Assembly: GCA_963965975.1 (NCBI GenBank) | Contig: OZ014418.1 | Span: forward strand, 5,344,775 to 5,408,774 | Source: Xestospongia bergquistia | Lineage: Eukaryota > Porifera > Demospongiae > Haplosclerida > Petrosiidae | Length of the DNA stretch: 64,000 nt | Reading direction: 5' to 3' | Shown: piece by piece, positions 46,719 to 57,270 of the stretch | Numbering within the stretch: the first letter of the stretch is position 1 | How the letters are laid out: every line of letters starts with the position of its first letter | The notes under the pieces: generated by a model | What the model was told of the DNA's origin: nothing | Databases searched by the model: none | Seen by the model: only the letters and a program-made list of their open reading frames with translations | Translations under genes and position numbers: made by a program

Positions 46719-48116
46719 CTGTAAACTACTAATATTAGCGTGCAACCAATTTTGGCGATATTAGTGATTTAAAAAAATTGCTAAATTTAATATTCGCTAA
46801 AGTTAAGAGCGAGTCACGTGCGTTGAAAAAGAAGAAGCATGCAAACTGAACAGCAAAAGTCATGTCTCTTATAAGATGGCTTCATGGGTCATCATTGTCA
46901 GAACTAATGAGGATCATCAGGTATCATCATTATGATGATGAAACACGTGTTAAAATTGCCAAGTACTTGTGTGAATGTGGAAATAAGGCAGCTGCTGACA
47001 AATTCACTAAGGAGCTTGGATTTTTGGTTACCGAGAAAGATCCTGAGAGAATACGCAGTCTTCCTCATGGATCTAGAGGGAGACCATTGATGCTTGGGCA
47101 GAATCATTCCTTCGTAGAAATGGGTATGTGAAGAGCAAGGCCACCAAGGCTGCCCACAAGTTGCCTGATGATTTTCCAGAAGTAAAGCAGGCATTCCTTC
47201 AGAGAGTCAAGAGTGAAGTTGAAACATGGAACATTCAACGTGTCCTCATAATCAACTGGGACCAAACTGGATCCAAGTTAGTTCCAGTAAGTGAATGGAC
47301 CATGGAAAGGGAAGGCACAAAACAAGTTGCTATCATAGGACAGGAAGATAAAAGGGAAGTTACTGTTCTTATGTCTGTAACTGCTTCTGGTATTCTACTT
47401 CCTTTTCAAGTCATCTATCTGGGAAAGACAATTGGGTGCTATGCTAAAGTCACATTTCATAACAATTGGAAAATTACTCAGAGTGACAGTCACTGGAGCA
47501 CTGAGTCAACCATGTTGGAGTTTATCGACAAAGTAATTGTACCTTATGTTACACAGACAAGAGAAAAGCTCCAGCTTGTTTCAGATCAGCCAGCTCTTGC
47601 TTTATTTGACGTTTTCAAGGCACATCGCTGTGAGTCTGTCCTGGAAAAGCTACGTCAACATCATATCCATCAAGTGTTCATACCAGCAGGATGTACAGGG
47701 GAGCTACAACCCCTCGATCTTACCGTTAATTTGTTGTTCAAAGCATCTATGAAAGCTCACTTTTCCCGTTGGTATTCTACTGAAGTCAAAGAAGCTTTAG
47801 AGCAAGGACAAGAAATAGCTAATGTGAAGGTTGACCTTTGAGCTTCAATTGTGAAACCTCTGCATGGTAACTGGCTAATGATGTCATTCTCATTTGTCAA
47901 AGAAAAAAAGATATCATAGAAAAAGGATTTGAAAAAAGTGGAATTTTGAGTTCCATTGCAATTACCAGTACTTGATATACTCATAAAATGCAATTTTGAT
48001 ACTATTGATACTAGTACTAGTAATTGTTTTTAACAACGTTAAATTTAATAGCCGCTAATATGGTAATGAAGCAAAAATGCTAAAAAAAGTAGCCGCCAAC
48101 ATTAGTAGTTTTACAG
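46719..48116 (+). mobile_element. pogo-like DNA transposon with TA target duplication
   Basis: TIRs CTGTAAACTACTAATATTAG (left) and CTGTAAAACTACTAATGTTG (right, reverse-complemented) are flanked by TA at 46717-46718 and 48117-48118. Subterminal TTAATATTCGC / TTAATAGCCGC elements add a second inverted pair. Total 1398 bp, shorter than an autonomous pogo because the transposase is internally deleted. Confidence 0.85.
46862..47841 (+). pseudogene. pogo-like DDD transposase with internal deletion and frameshift
   Basis: The first block (46862 to about 47090) carries the N-terminal DNA-binding region (KIAKYLCECGNKAAADKFTK) and RGRPLMLG. The reading frame then changes near 47090; the second block (through 47841) holds the catalytic core: first Asp in INWDQTG, second in LFDVFKAH, third in QPLDLTVN, with GVK-like EGTKQV and CYAKV between. 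The DNA-binding linker normally present after RGRPL is missing. All three catalytic aspartates are preserved, but the frameshift and deletion make it inactive. Confidence 0.85.
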
Positions 48117-48205
48117 TACAGCATGATGCATATATAGTACAATACTGCATATGCATTGACAGAGTCCCCCCCCCCCCCAAAGTTCAAATCTTGTATAAAC
48201 CCCTG

Positions 48206-48880
48206 ACATGCAATGTCTTGCTTTAACCAGTCAATTTGTTGTTTGTGCAGAAGTTTAGTGCAAGCTAAGAGCATTACACTTGTTCAGTACAATTGTGATT
48301 TAAAATCATTGGGTTTCAGAATAACTTTTTGATCCATCATTAGAGCTACTAAAGTACTTATTATCATGATCAACACAGAACAGTTCTTCTCAGTGCCAAC
48401 AAGACAAAGCTTGTAATCCATCATGAATGAAAAGAATTGATGACTACACAAAGGTATTCCTTCTGTCAGTATATACTGCTTTAACAGACAAAAATCTCTT
48501 TTTAAGAGATAGATTTAGTCTCACTAGCTACTTTAGATTGTAAAGTAGAGCAGCAGAGAAGTTACCATCATAGATAGTGGAAGATTGTGGTAAAAGGAAT
48601 TTTTACATCATAGTTGACAGAGGATTCCTATAGAGCATACTGTTTTCCAAGAAATAAGTGGAATTACGCGCATGTGCAAGCAGTAGTTACACCAGGCATT
48701 CATGAAATTGCAATCTCTCAGCTCTCAGACTCAACATCCAAAAGAAAAGGGATCTCCTCCTGCTCCCTGGACGACTTGGACAATTTCCTCAACACCAAAC
48801 CACAAGCAGGTGACATTTAAAACCTCTGGAGTCTGTGTAGAACATCCCTCAAAAAAACTAACACTCAACTACATCCTCCC
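48206..48880. other. Unassigned stretch before LINE debris
   Basis: No recognisable family. Short frames at 48614-48911 have a Ser/Thr-rich composition like LINE N-terminal regions but no motif. Confidence 0.35.
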
Positions 48881-50177
48881 TCAGAACATGACCGAAATGG
48901 GAAATTTGTGAAAAGAAAATATCTTTGGCTCAAAAAGGTTTCTTACACTACGAGGGTTGTTTTGAGCACTCTTTTATACTAAGGAGTGTTATTGAAGATT
49001 CCAAAGATGCCAAAGGAACCTCAGAATTGTATGGCTAGACCTAGAAAATGCATTTGGTTCAGTACCTCACAAAGGTAGATGTACACAAACTCAACTCATA
49101 GACTCATAAAGTAAGAGCCAAGGAGGGTCTCTCTGATGATATCCCAGTTTACAGAGGCATAAAACAAGATTGCCCCTCGATCCCCCTGCTATTTAATCTA
49201 GTTCTGGAAGGCATCATACCCTAGATCAAAAACAGTGAAGGGGGCTATCAATTCAATGGCGGAGGCTATCAATTCAAAGTGGTAGTAGAGTGAAATATGC
49301 TGATGACATTTGTCTGATAAGATCTCTGGACATATTAACAAAATTCACAAACTGGGCAGGACTAACTTTCAAAATATCTAAGTGTGGGTCTCTTTCACTT
49401 ATAAACAACAAGGGAAGAAAATATGTCTAACCATATCAACCCTGCATCGGGCATGTCCCAATCCCCCCACTGAAGTGGAGTGACAACTACAAATATTTGG
49501 GAGTAAGAACTAGCAGAGAGAGAGACTTCCTACAGAGAAAGATATAGAAGAAAAAATTGTTAGAAATGTAGAGAAAATCATGAACTCAGCGCTAATTGAC
49601 TGGCAGATTGAAGCTGTCAATGTATTTCTTCTCTCAGGTCTTGAATACTACCTCAATGCTTCCATCCCTAATCACTCATGGCTGGTGAGACTAGATGCTA
49701 TGCTACCATAAGAGGGAGCATTAAGAAAGCCTTAAAGTTGCCAAAGAGAACTCTAACTATGTTCTTCCACAGATCAAGGAAGGATGGGGGCTTGAGACTC
49801 ACTTCTCAAGAAGATAGGGTAGACATCAGTCTGGTCAAAAGGGCTCTGGTTATCTGTCAAGACAGGATAGACGGGTACAAGACATTGCACAGTCTCAACT
49901 GACTTCCACTCTAAAGTGTAGAGGGATACAAAATTCAATCTATAAAATCTATGCAGCAGTATTGTCAAAGAGGTTGGTGGGTTGGTGCATTGACAACAAA
50001 GTAATATATGTCTAGACAAAAGTTTTTTTTACCCTATGAGGGATGTTGTGAACACTTCTTTCTAATGAATTCATTATTTGAAGATAGTAAAAGACAGTGT
50101 AGAGACCTGAGAATTGTTTGGTTTGATTTAAGAAATGTCTCACCTCCTCCTGTTTGATATGCTGGACAGGTTGGGTA

Positions 50178-50496
50178 TAGGGCTGATCAATACATCAATA
50201 TTATTGACATATTGAGCTTTTGTAAGCACTCAATACCCATTATCGATCAATAATTATTGCCTATTGAATAGTTATCGTTTTACCAGCGATATGTATTTGT
50301 GCCACAAGCGTTAGCTCAGAAAGAATCTTCAGCACAGGAGGACACATTGTTTCTGATAATCGCACATGTTTAAAACCTCAAATAGTTGACTACCTAGTTT
50401 TTTTGTCTAAAGATTTATAATAATTACTTTTCTATTTGAAAGAAATTCACATATTGGCAATACTTTAAAGCAATAGTTGGTTGATCAATTAAATTT
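50178..50496 (+). mobile_element. hAT remnant nested in LINE
   Basis: Between LINE sequence resembling GLDVPSD and FINVC lies about 320 bp starting TAGGGCTGATCAATAC and containing the hAT dimerisation signature SSERIFSTGGHIVSDNRTCL and VDYLVFLSKD (about 50310-50420). GATCAAT recurs inverted near the right end. An internally deleted hAT copy. Confidence 0.65.
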
Positions 50497-51426
50497 CATC
50501 AACGTGTGCAAAAATATATATTCAGACTCAAAGTTTAGAATCAAAACGTCTGACGGTTTTTCTGACCTTATTCCTCAGAGCATTGGAGTCAAACAAGGCT
50601 GTCCTCTAATCTAAGCCCATGTTGTCCATGCTACTTTTGTTTCAGTTATAAAAATATGTTCTTAGCAGGACCAATCCTACCTGAGGAAGTGAAAGCAAAG
50701 TTGCAAAGAGTACATATGGCATCCTGAAGAAACTGAACCCACAAGGAAACATCTTAGCAATCCTCTATGAAATCTGTACAAGAAACAGGAAAATTCCAAG
50801 CCAGTGGAAAACCAGCCATACGATACTAATACACAAGAAGGGCAGAACAAATGACCTTAGTAACTGGAGACCAATCAACCTGCAGAAGACAACATACAAG
50901 ATCTAGGCAGCCACAGTTGTCGATGTAACTATTCCTTTCGACACAGAACAGACAATTGCAGATGCAAGGAAAGAAAAGTAACCAAATATGCACAACTCAA
51001 ACCACTACTCAAAAAGAGAGGCTACACCAAGGTCATTATAGGAGCATTTGTCATAGGAAGCCTCGATTCCTGGGACCCTGAAAACGAAGAAATCATCAAA
51101 ACCCTCAGAATCAACCAAGGCTACATCAAATACAATTGAGGACAGTCAGGCTATCCAAGCTTAGGAATACATTAAGAAGTGTTCATAGTGGGTGCTCTAG
51201 GATCATGGGACCCGTTGAATAAGAACACTTTGTCAAAACTAAAAATAGGACCCAAATATGCCAAGCTGTTTTAAAAGTTGTGTGTTGCTGATGCAATCAC
51301 ACAGAATCTGGAAGGCAAGCCTTTAGGGACTCAACTAATTGGAGCTTCATTTAACAAATAAACTTAACATTTAATGATATGTACTAAATATCTATTTCAT
51401 TTCCTCTGATTTTTTTGAGAGGTTTA

Positions 51427-51440
51427 GGCTGGCGACAGCC
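51427..51440 (+). other. GNRA-loop hairpin, second copy
   Basis: GGCTG GCGA CAGCC, identical to 30278-30291; the outermost pair of that copy is lost here. Followed by ATATAATACTT and CCCTGTCTTT as in the first copy. Confidence 0.7.
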
Positions 51441-51654
51441 ATATAATACTTGTATTTTTGTATAGCCCTGTCTTTTACTATATATTTTATGAAAAGAATG
51501 TTTTCAACTGTTCTTTTGAGTTTAATAGGCCTACAGACGTCCCTTTTCATGACATTGTCACAAATGAGGACACATTTTTACCCAACTTCTTCTGAGACAG
51601 TACAAGGATACTTGTTTTACTCTAGGAGCCGAAGATCAGATTAATCAGTTTTGA

Positions 51655-53005
51655 TGTATGTAGCTGAGCTAAAAAAACTAGCTGAGTTCTGCAACTTGGA
51701 GATACACTTGAACTAATTGTCCACGATCGTATCATTTGCGGAATAGGTAATGAATGCTGGCAGCATTGTCTACTCAGTGAGGAAGATGTCACTATAAGAG
51801 TGCTATGAAGATTGTTCTAGCACTAGAATTAGCAGACAGCCAGATAAAAAGAGCTGCAAGGTGCTACAAGGATACACCAAGTCTGAAGCCCTAGCAATTG
51901 CAGAGACCCAGGAGACAAGACACACTTTCCGCAGATTTTACAGTGTTATTGTTGTAGCAGAAAACACGAGCTCAAGGAGTGTTGGTTTAAGTACTCAGAA
52001 TGTCACTTTTGTCATAAGAAAGAACACGTGTCAAAAATTTGCCAAAAGAAGACAAGGAGCCAACAAGGTAAACGTACAGCAACCCCACATGGTACAAACA
52101 GTGTTGCTGAACCAGTGGAAGTGGAGTATCCTTTGCATGCTCTCACTACAGGCAAAAATCACCCACTCACAGTAACATAAATAATGCCGACTTACAAATG
52201 GGAGTTGACACAGTAGCCACGCTGCATATGAGAGGCTATGGCCCATAAAAGGCTGGCTCCATTGTTCAAGTTCACTAACACAATGTTAAAGACGTATACA
52301 GGACAACAAATTAAAGTTTTAGGATCTATAAATGTCAATGTGACCTACCAGAATCAAAAGAGACAGTTACCGTTGCTAGTAGTTTCAGGAGATGGTCCAT
52401 CACTGTTAGGCCAAGGCTGGCTACAACAGATAAAACTGGACTGGTCTCAGTACTACAAATCATCTACACCCATGGGAATGGCCAGAACGTCCATGGTCAC
52501 TGTTACACGCAGATTATGCAGTTCCATTTCTGGGTACAATGTTTCTTATCGTCGTGGATGCCTATTCGAAATGGCTAGAAGTTATACCTGTAAGTTCTGC
52601 TATAACTCTGTCAACAATTGAACAGTTCAGATCTATATTCTGAATACATGGTTTACCTGAAGTGCTAGTGACTGATAACGGCACTGTATTTACAAGTAGT
52701 GAATTGATGGAATGTATGAAGACAAAATGGAATATTCGGTAGACTTCCACGCTCACATTTGGATTTATTGAAGCCAACCTTAGGCGGGAAGAGTGCATAA
52801 GAAGTTAGAAAAGAAGAAAGAAAGCCATGATATTCGTTCTAAATAGAGAAAATTTCAGATTGGTGACTCAGTATTTACTTAGATTTTCAAGATTGCTCCA
52901 GATTGTCAACATTGACTCTCTGGAAAAATTACATCTGTCAAAGGTCAATGTTCCTATTTAGTAGAACTTGAGGATGGACGAATTGCAGATTCCATCTAGT
53001 TGAAA
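51655..53005 (+). pseudogene. Gypsy element lacking RT (gag, protease, integrase)
   Basis: Gag helical block ending at two zinc knuckles (CYCCSRKHELKEC, CHFCHKKEHVSKIC; about 51945-52050, frame-shifted), then protease (MGVDTVATLHM at about 52180, VSGDGPSLLGQGWL at about 52390), then directly integrase (VDAYSKWLEVIPVS at about 52550, VTDNGTVFTSSE at about 52670). The whole RT and RNase H are absent. Stops present. About 3 kb shorter than a complete Gypsy internal region. Confidence 0.75.
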
Positions 53006-53019
53006 GGAGAATAATACCA

Positions 53020-54600
53020 TCTTAATCTATAAAAAAGTAGACCTTAGTGATCCTACCATCTGGTGACCTATTGCTCTAAAAAACAAAAAGTGTCGCGACT
53101 TCAGAATTGTCTGGTTTGCCTTAAGAAATGGTTTTGGAACAATATCCCACCATCTATTATTTGATATGCTAAATAGATTGGATGTGCCATCTGACTTTAT
53201 TAATGTGTGTAAATATATATATTCAGGCTCAAAATTTAGAGTCAAAACGTCAAACAGTTTCTCCAACTTTATTCCTCAAAACATCGGAGTAAAACAAGGC
53301 TGTCCATTAAGCCTATGGTTGTTCAATCTTATTATCAAAGTTCTACTAATTGGTCTTGATAATATGGATGTGGGCTACACTTTCAACAACTGTCTGCATT
53401 TAAATTATTTGGCATATGTAAATGACCTATGTATAATAGGTAAAACTGAGGAAGAAATCCAACATATGATTAGTAAAATTAAGAAGTTTTGTGATTAGGC
53501 TCTATTGAAATTCAATATTGATAAATGTGCAGTGTTATCCATCATCAAAACTAAATCAAAGAAGTATGTTAAAACTTTCACTCCATCTTTACAGGGTCAG
53601 CTCATTAAATCTCTAAAATGGTCTGATTGTTATCAGTATTTGGGTATTTCATTGGGACACGTTGGATCAGCTTCTTTGAAAGATTTAGCAAATAAAATAG
53701 TTAAAGGGTTCAACTGGTCATTAATGAGCAACTCATACACTGTAAACAAAGAAGATAGCTGACAAATGTTTTATCAGAAATGTCATACCAGTCAAGATCT
53801 CATAATTATTACAAGCCAAAGACTGACCAGGGGTGAACATACCACTTACTTAGTAAATGTCCTGTCATTAATGATTGGATATACAATGGAAAATACATGA
53901 CCTTCACAGAATATAGGTTTGCTATTAAACCTCGGCTCAATATTTTACCTACTAAGACTATTGCAAGAAGAGCTGGGATAAAGCAAGTTGACACAAAGTG
54001 GCAAAAGTGCAAACTCAATCCTGAGACATTGGGGCATGACCTAAATGCCTGTACCCTCAAAACTGGTCTTATGAGAGGGAGGCACAATAACAGATTAATT
54101 AAGGACATCCCCCTCAGAGTTAGGGAACAAATTTAAGGAGAAGAAACCAGCCAGTTTCCCTGGGTGATCTTGACCTGACTTGACAGTTATTAAAAAGCTT
54201 CAAGTGAAGTCATCATAATTGACATAACTATCCCATTTGATGGTGATATCAAGACGTCTAAAAAATCGAGAACGGAAAAACAGGAAAAGTATTCCCCTTT
54301 AATCAGTTGGTTTTGAGATCAAGATGTAAGGAAAGTCTCATTTGATACCTTCATAATAGTTGCATTAGGATCATGGGATCCATTATATAAGAAAATTCTA
54401 TCAAAACTAAATTGGCTCATAATTCCGTCATTATCAGATGTCAATATATTGGAACTTCCAAATTTTATGAGACCTTTAATTGAGTCAGAGACACATAATG
54501 TTTTAAAGAATTTGAGCAACAATACAAATTCTGATATATATATTATGATTTGTGCATACCTGGCCACACAAAAGAAGATATTCAATATAAAGTAGATAAA
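53020..54600 (+). pseudogene. R2/NeSL-type LINE fragment (RT to endonuclease finger)
   Basis: 53100-53762: GVKQGCPLSLWLFNL, YVNDLCI where the family has YADD, IDKCAVLS, SLKWSDCYQYLG. 53897-54136: TFTEYRFAIKPRLNILPTKT, CKLNPETLGHDLNAC and RHNNRL (endonuclease finger). 54170-54300 keeps an IIDITIPFD block. The YVND box has lost one active-site aspartate and stops interrupt the frame. Confidence 0.75.
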
Positions 54601-54899
54601 TTATACAAATCCATCCTAAACTTAAACTTGATCACAGTCCAGTGTTAAAATGGCAAGACCATTACAAGTACTTAAAGAAGAAAAACTGTTAGACAAAATG
54701 AGAAAATAATACTCAACCCTAACTGACTGGGAAAAATAGAAGCTATTAACACATTGTACTGATGGATATAAAGTATCACATTAATGCAGCTTTGCTAAAT
54801 AGAACATGGCTTATGAAGATGGATTCCTGAATCAGACAAATAGTGAAAAAGGCTTTAAAGTTACAAAAAAGAACATCAAGTGTCTTTCTTTGAAAATTA

Positions 54900-55748
54900 A
54901 TATTAAAAATTCTATCCAATGAACTCCAAAAACAGTTAAATGATGCACTACAAGATAGATTTGCATGTGGACTAAGGAGCAAAAGTATTCAAAAAAGGGT
55001 TGCTAACAGAGGACAACCTAATGTTTGTAATGGAAGCTGCAGACAAGAACTCAAAGTCCCTACAAGGATCAGAAGGGATAGTACAAAAGATAACACAGCT
55101 CTCCCAGAAGCCCAAAGACAAAGGGGGAAGAGAGACCTGCTATCAATGTGGAGACCCATTTCAAGGAAAAATGTTTTTAATAGTGGTTAATGCATACTCT
55201 AAACAGCCTGAAATATTTGAAATGTCAAACTCTACAGTATTAGCAACAATAGCTACTTTATGAAGATTGTTTTCATCTTATGGATTACCTCATCAACTGG
55301 TCTCAGATAATGGACTGCAATTTACCTCTTGAGAATTTAGTATCTTCCTTAAGGAAAACGATATGAAGCATATCTGCTGCTCACCCTCACCCTTAGCAGA
55401 ACGCTTTGTTCAGACTTTCAAGCAAGCCATGAAAGCCAGTGCAAATAATAACAAGAGTTACAGCATCATCTGACTAACTTTCTTTTTAGCTATCGTATAA
55501 CACCACATGTAACTACTAATAGAACACCATGTATGATGTTTCTTAACTGAAGTTGAGAATGGAACAGTAGTTGTCAACGTAACAATGTTATAGATGATGC
55601 AATCATGAAGTTGCCGTCATAGAACAGAAAAGAAGAACCACATTTCGTTCAAGAAAGAATTAGTTACAAAATCTTGGTATCCCATTCATAATTGCCAGCA
55701 ACTTACTCAACCCCAACAGCAACAACTACTTAACTTAATTGGGAGGAA
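54900..55748 (+). pseudogene. Gypsy gag-integrase deletion derivative
   Basis: Gag end with a zinc-knuckle start (CYQCGDPF, about 55140) is joined in frame to integrase (GKMFLIVVNAYSKQPEIFEM), followed by GLPHQLVSDNGLQFTS and LAERFVQTFKQAMKAS. The first core Asp is Asn here (VVNAYSK). Protease, RT and RNase H are missing. It ends at the purine tract GGGAGGAA. Confidence 0.75.
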
Positions 55749-55977
55749 TGTAATATGTTTACTACAATCCAAATATGGTCTTGTAGACTTGTTAATTAGT
55801 ATAAACTATTGTTTTGACACTTATCTATTTGTGGTTCAGTAGGTCAACTCTTTTAGCACAATTATTTGTTATTCAATTTTAGTCTTTTGTTATTCCACTT
55901 ATATTTAAGTGGATCTCTTTTTTGTTGAAATATACACATTCAAGTTGATATCTATGTAAAATTAACAAGATATCACA
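55749..55977 (+). repeat. Gypsy 3' LTR
   Basis: 229 bp starting TGTAATATGTTTAC after the purine tract and ending AGATATCACA, the same terminal motif as the LTRs of the 6886-11250 element. No partner 5' LTR found. Confidence 0.7.
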
Positions 55978-56159
55978 CAATCTCTCTCAAAGTAAGACAC
56001 ATTGCAACAGAAGCATAACAAAAAAATCAATATCAAAAAGTCTATATGAATATTCTACAGAGACTCTGCCCAAAATGCAAGACTCAGTCAGAAACTCTAA
56101 GTCAGGTTCTAAATGAAACAACCTGCTAATGGCATAATAAAAGGGCAGACCACAAGGGC

Positions 56160-57056
56160 TTGTCTTCTGATGGTGTTGTTTCTGATGATCAACTATGTCA
56201 AACTGTTTCAAATAAACAGAGAGTGAAGGATAAACTAGCTAATAAGAATTCTAAGCCTTCAAATCCATCCTCATCTGTTCATTGTGTCTGTTCCTCATCA
56301 GAAGACTCTCGTCACATGGTTGAGTGTGAGGCTTGTTCTCAATGGTCTCACAGCAAATGTGTTGGCATCACTCCTTCTCTGGCTCCAACTTATCCTTATG
56401 TCTGCCCATTTTGTATAAAATCTGTCTTCTCTCAGATTGAAGAAATTAGGACTGAAGTCTCTGATCTTCAGTGCCAACTTTCTTCCCTTGAGTTGTCCAT
56501 TAACTGTGATGTCTCTCCTTCTGTTCAGTCTGAAATTCAGCGCATTAATGATTCTCTTTCTGAAATCTCAGTTAAACTCAGTTCTAATATTTCCAAGTCT
56601 ACTCAGCCTCCCACTTTGCAAGTTCCACTGATCCCAACCAATCCTACCTCAGCCAACAAGTCGATTAAGCCTGTTGATGTAGACAGAAATCTCAACATTG
56701 TAATATATAGAGTAAAGGAATGCCCGAAAGGGACTTCCAAATTCAACAGGGCTGTGGTTGATCTTAAAAGTGTCACCTCCATCATTTCCAAACTAGACAG
56801 TTCCTTTAACGAATACTCAATTAGAGACTCTCTCCAGCTTCGAAGATATCAAGAGAAAGCCGAACGTCCACGTCCACTCCTGGTAAAATTCAACAGAGCT
56901 GCAGACATCTCCAAGGTCCTTTCTAAAAGAAACAGACTGGACAAATCTTTCATTATCAAGCCAGATCTGTCACCTAAAGGAACGCTGGTCATTAATCCAG
57001 TCAGGGCACAGCAAAAGCGAAGTAAAAATCCGAGGCTCTTGCATTTTCATCAATAA
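56160..57056 (+). CDS. LINE ORF1 with PHD finger, coiled coil and RRM-like region
   Basis: 298 codons, intact. Residues about 42-85 form a C4HC3 PHD finger (CVCSSSEDSRHMVECEAC, WSHSKCVGI, YVCPFC). Residues about 90-150 are a heptad-rich coiled coil; about 175-285 resemble the esterase-free ORF1 RNA-binding domain of CR1/L2 elements (NIVIYRVKECPKG, LQLRRYQ, RPRPLLVKF). ORF1 proteins bind element RNA; PHD fingers usually bind histone H3 tails, so chromatin targeting is possible but inferred. A stop separates it from a short open extension (57061-57270). Confidence 0.8.
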   Translation: MSSDGVVSDDQLCQTVSNKQRVKDKLANKNSKPSNPSSSVHCVCSSSEDSRHMVECEACSQWSHSKCVGITPSLAPTYPYVCPFCIKSVFSQIEEIRTEVSDLQCQLSSLELSINCDVSPSVQSEIQRINDSLSEISVKLSSNISKSTQPPTLQVPLIPTNPTSANKSIKPVDVDRNLNIVIYRVKECPKGTSKFNRAVVDLKSVTSIISKLDSSFNEYSIRDSLQLRRYQEKAERPRPLLVKFNRAADISKVLSKRNRLDKSFIIKPDLSPKGTLVINPVRAQQKRSKNPRLLHFHQ

Positions 57057-57270
57057 GAAGTTGCATGGTCAAGTTATCAATCTCATGTTTCAGCGGTATC
57101 CTCAGCTTGGAGATTATGCCCCTAACCAGAGGACCTCCTCAGACAGAGAAGAACATGCTCCAGCCTTAGAAGATCTAACGCTTTCCCCAACTTCAGTTCC
57201 TGATCAAAGTTTTCCCCCTCCTTCTAATCCAGTGGCTTTTTCCACCAGGGTTAGTACCTCTGAGGACTGA

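Larger units (their letters stand above)
46410..48205. mobile_element. Non-autonomous repeat with CAGGGGTT ends and G12/C13 hairpin, host of a pogo insertion
   Basis: Left end CAGGGGTTCATACAGGGG and right end, reverse-complemented, CAGGGGTTTATACAAG are inverted. Next to the left end G12 (46424-46435) faces C13 (46449-46461) around a 13-base loop; the right arm has a matching C-run at 48167-48179. A pogo element (46719-48116) interrupts the interior. CAGGGG-type ends suit hAT, but I see no convincing 8-bp duplication. Run lengths may be assembly-affected. Confidence 0.6.
48890..51450 (+). pseudogene. Tandem fragments of R2/NeSL-type LINEs
   Basis: Three pieces: 48930-49920 (LHYEGCFEHSF, IPVYRGIKQDCPS, NVEKIMNSALIDWQ, GLEYYLNASIPN), 49975-50600 (FENC-type RT start, then FINVC-like piece) split by a hAT element, and 50670-51150 (RT start, then the endonuclease end: DVTIPFDTEQTIADARK, KPLLKKRGYTKVIIGAF, SLDSWDPENEE). 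The last ends in the GNRA-hairpin tail at 51427. Stops and frameshifts occur throughout. Confidence 0.7.
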
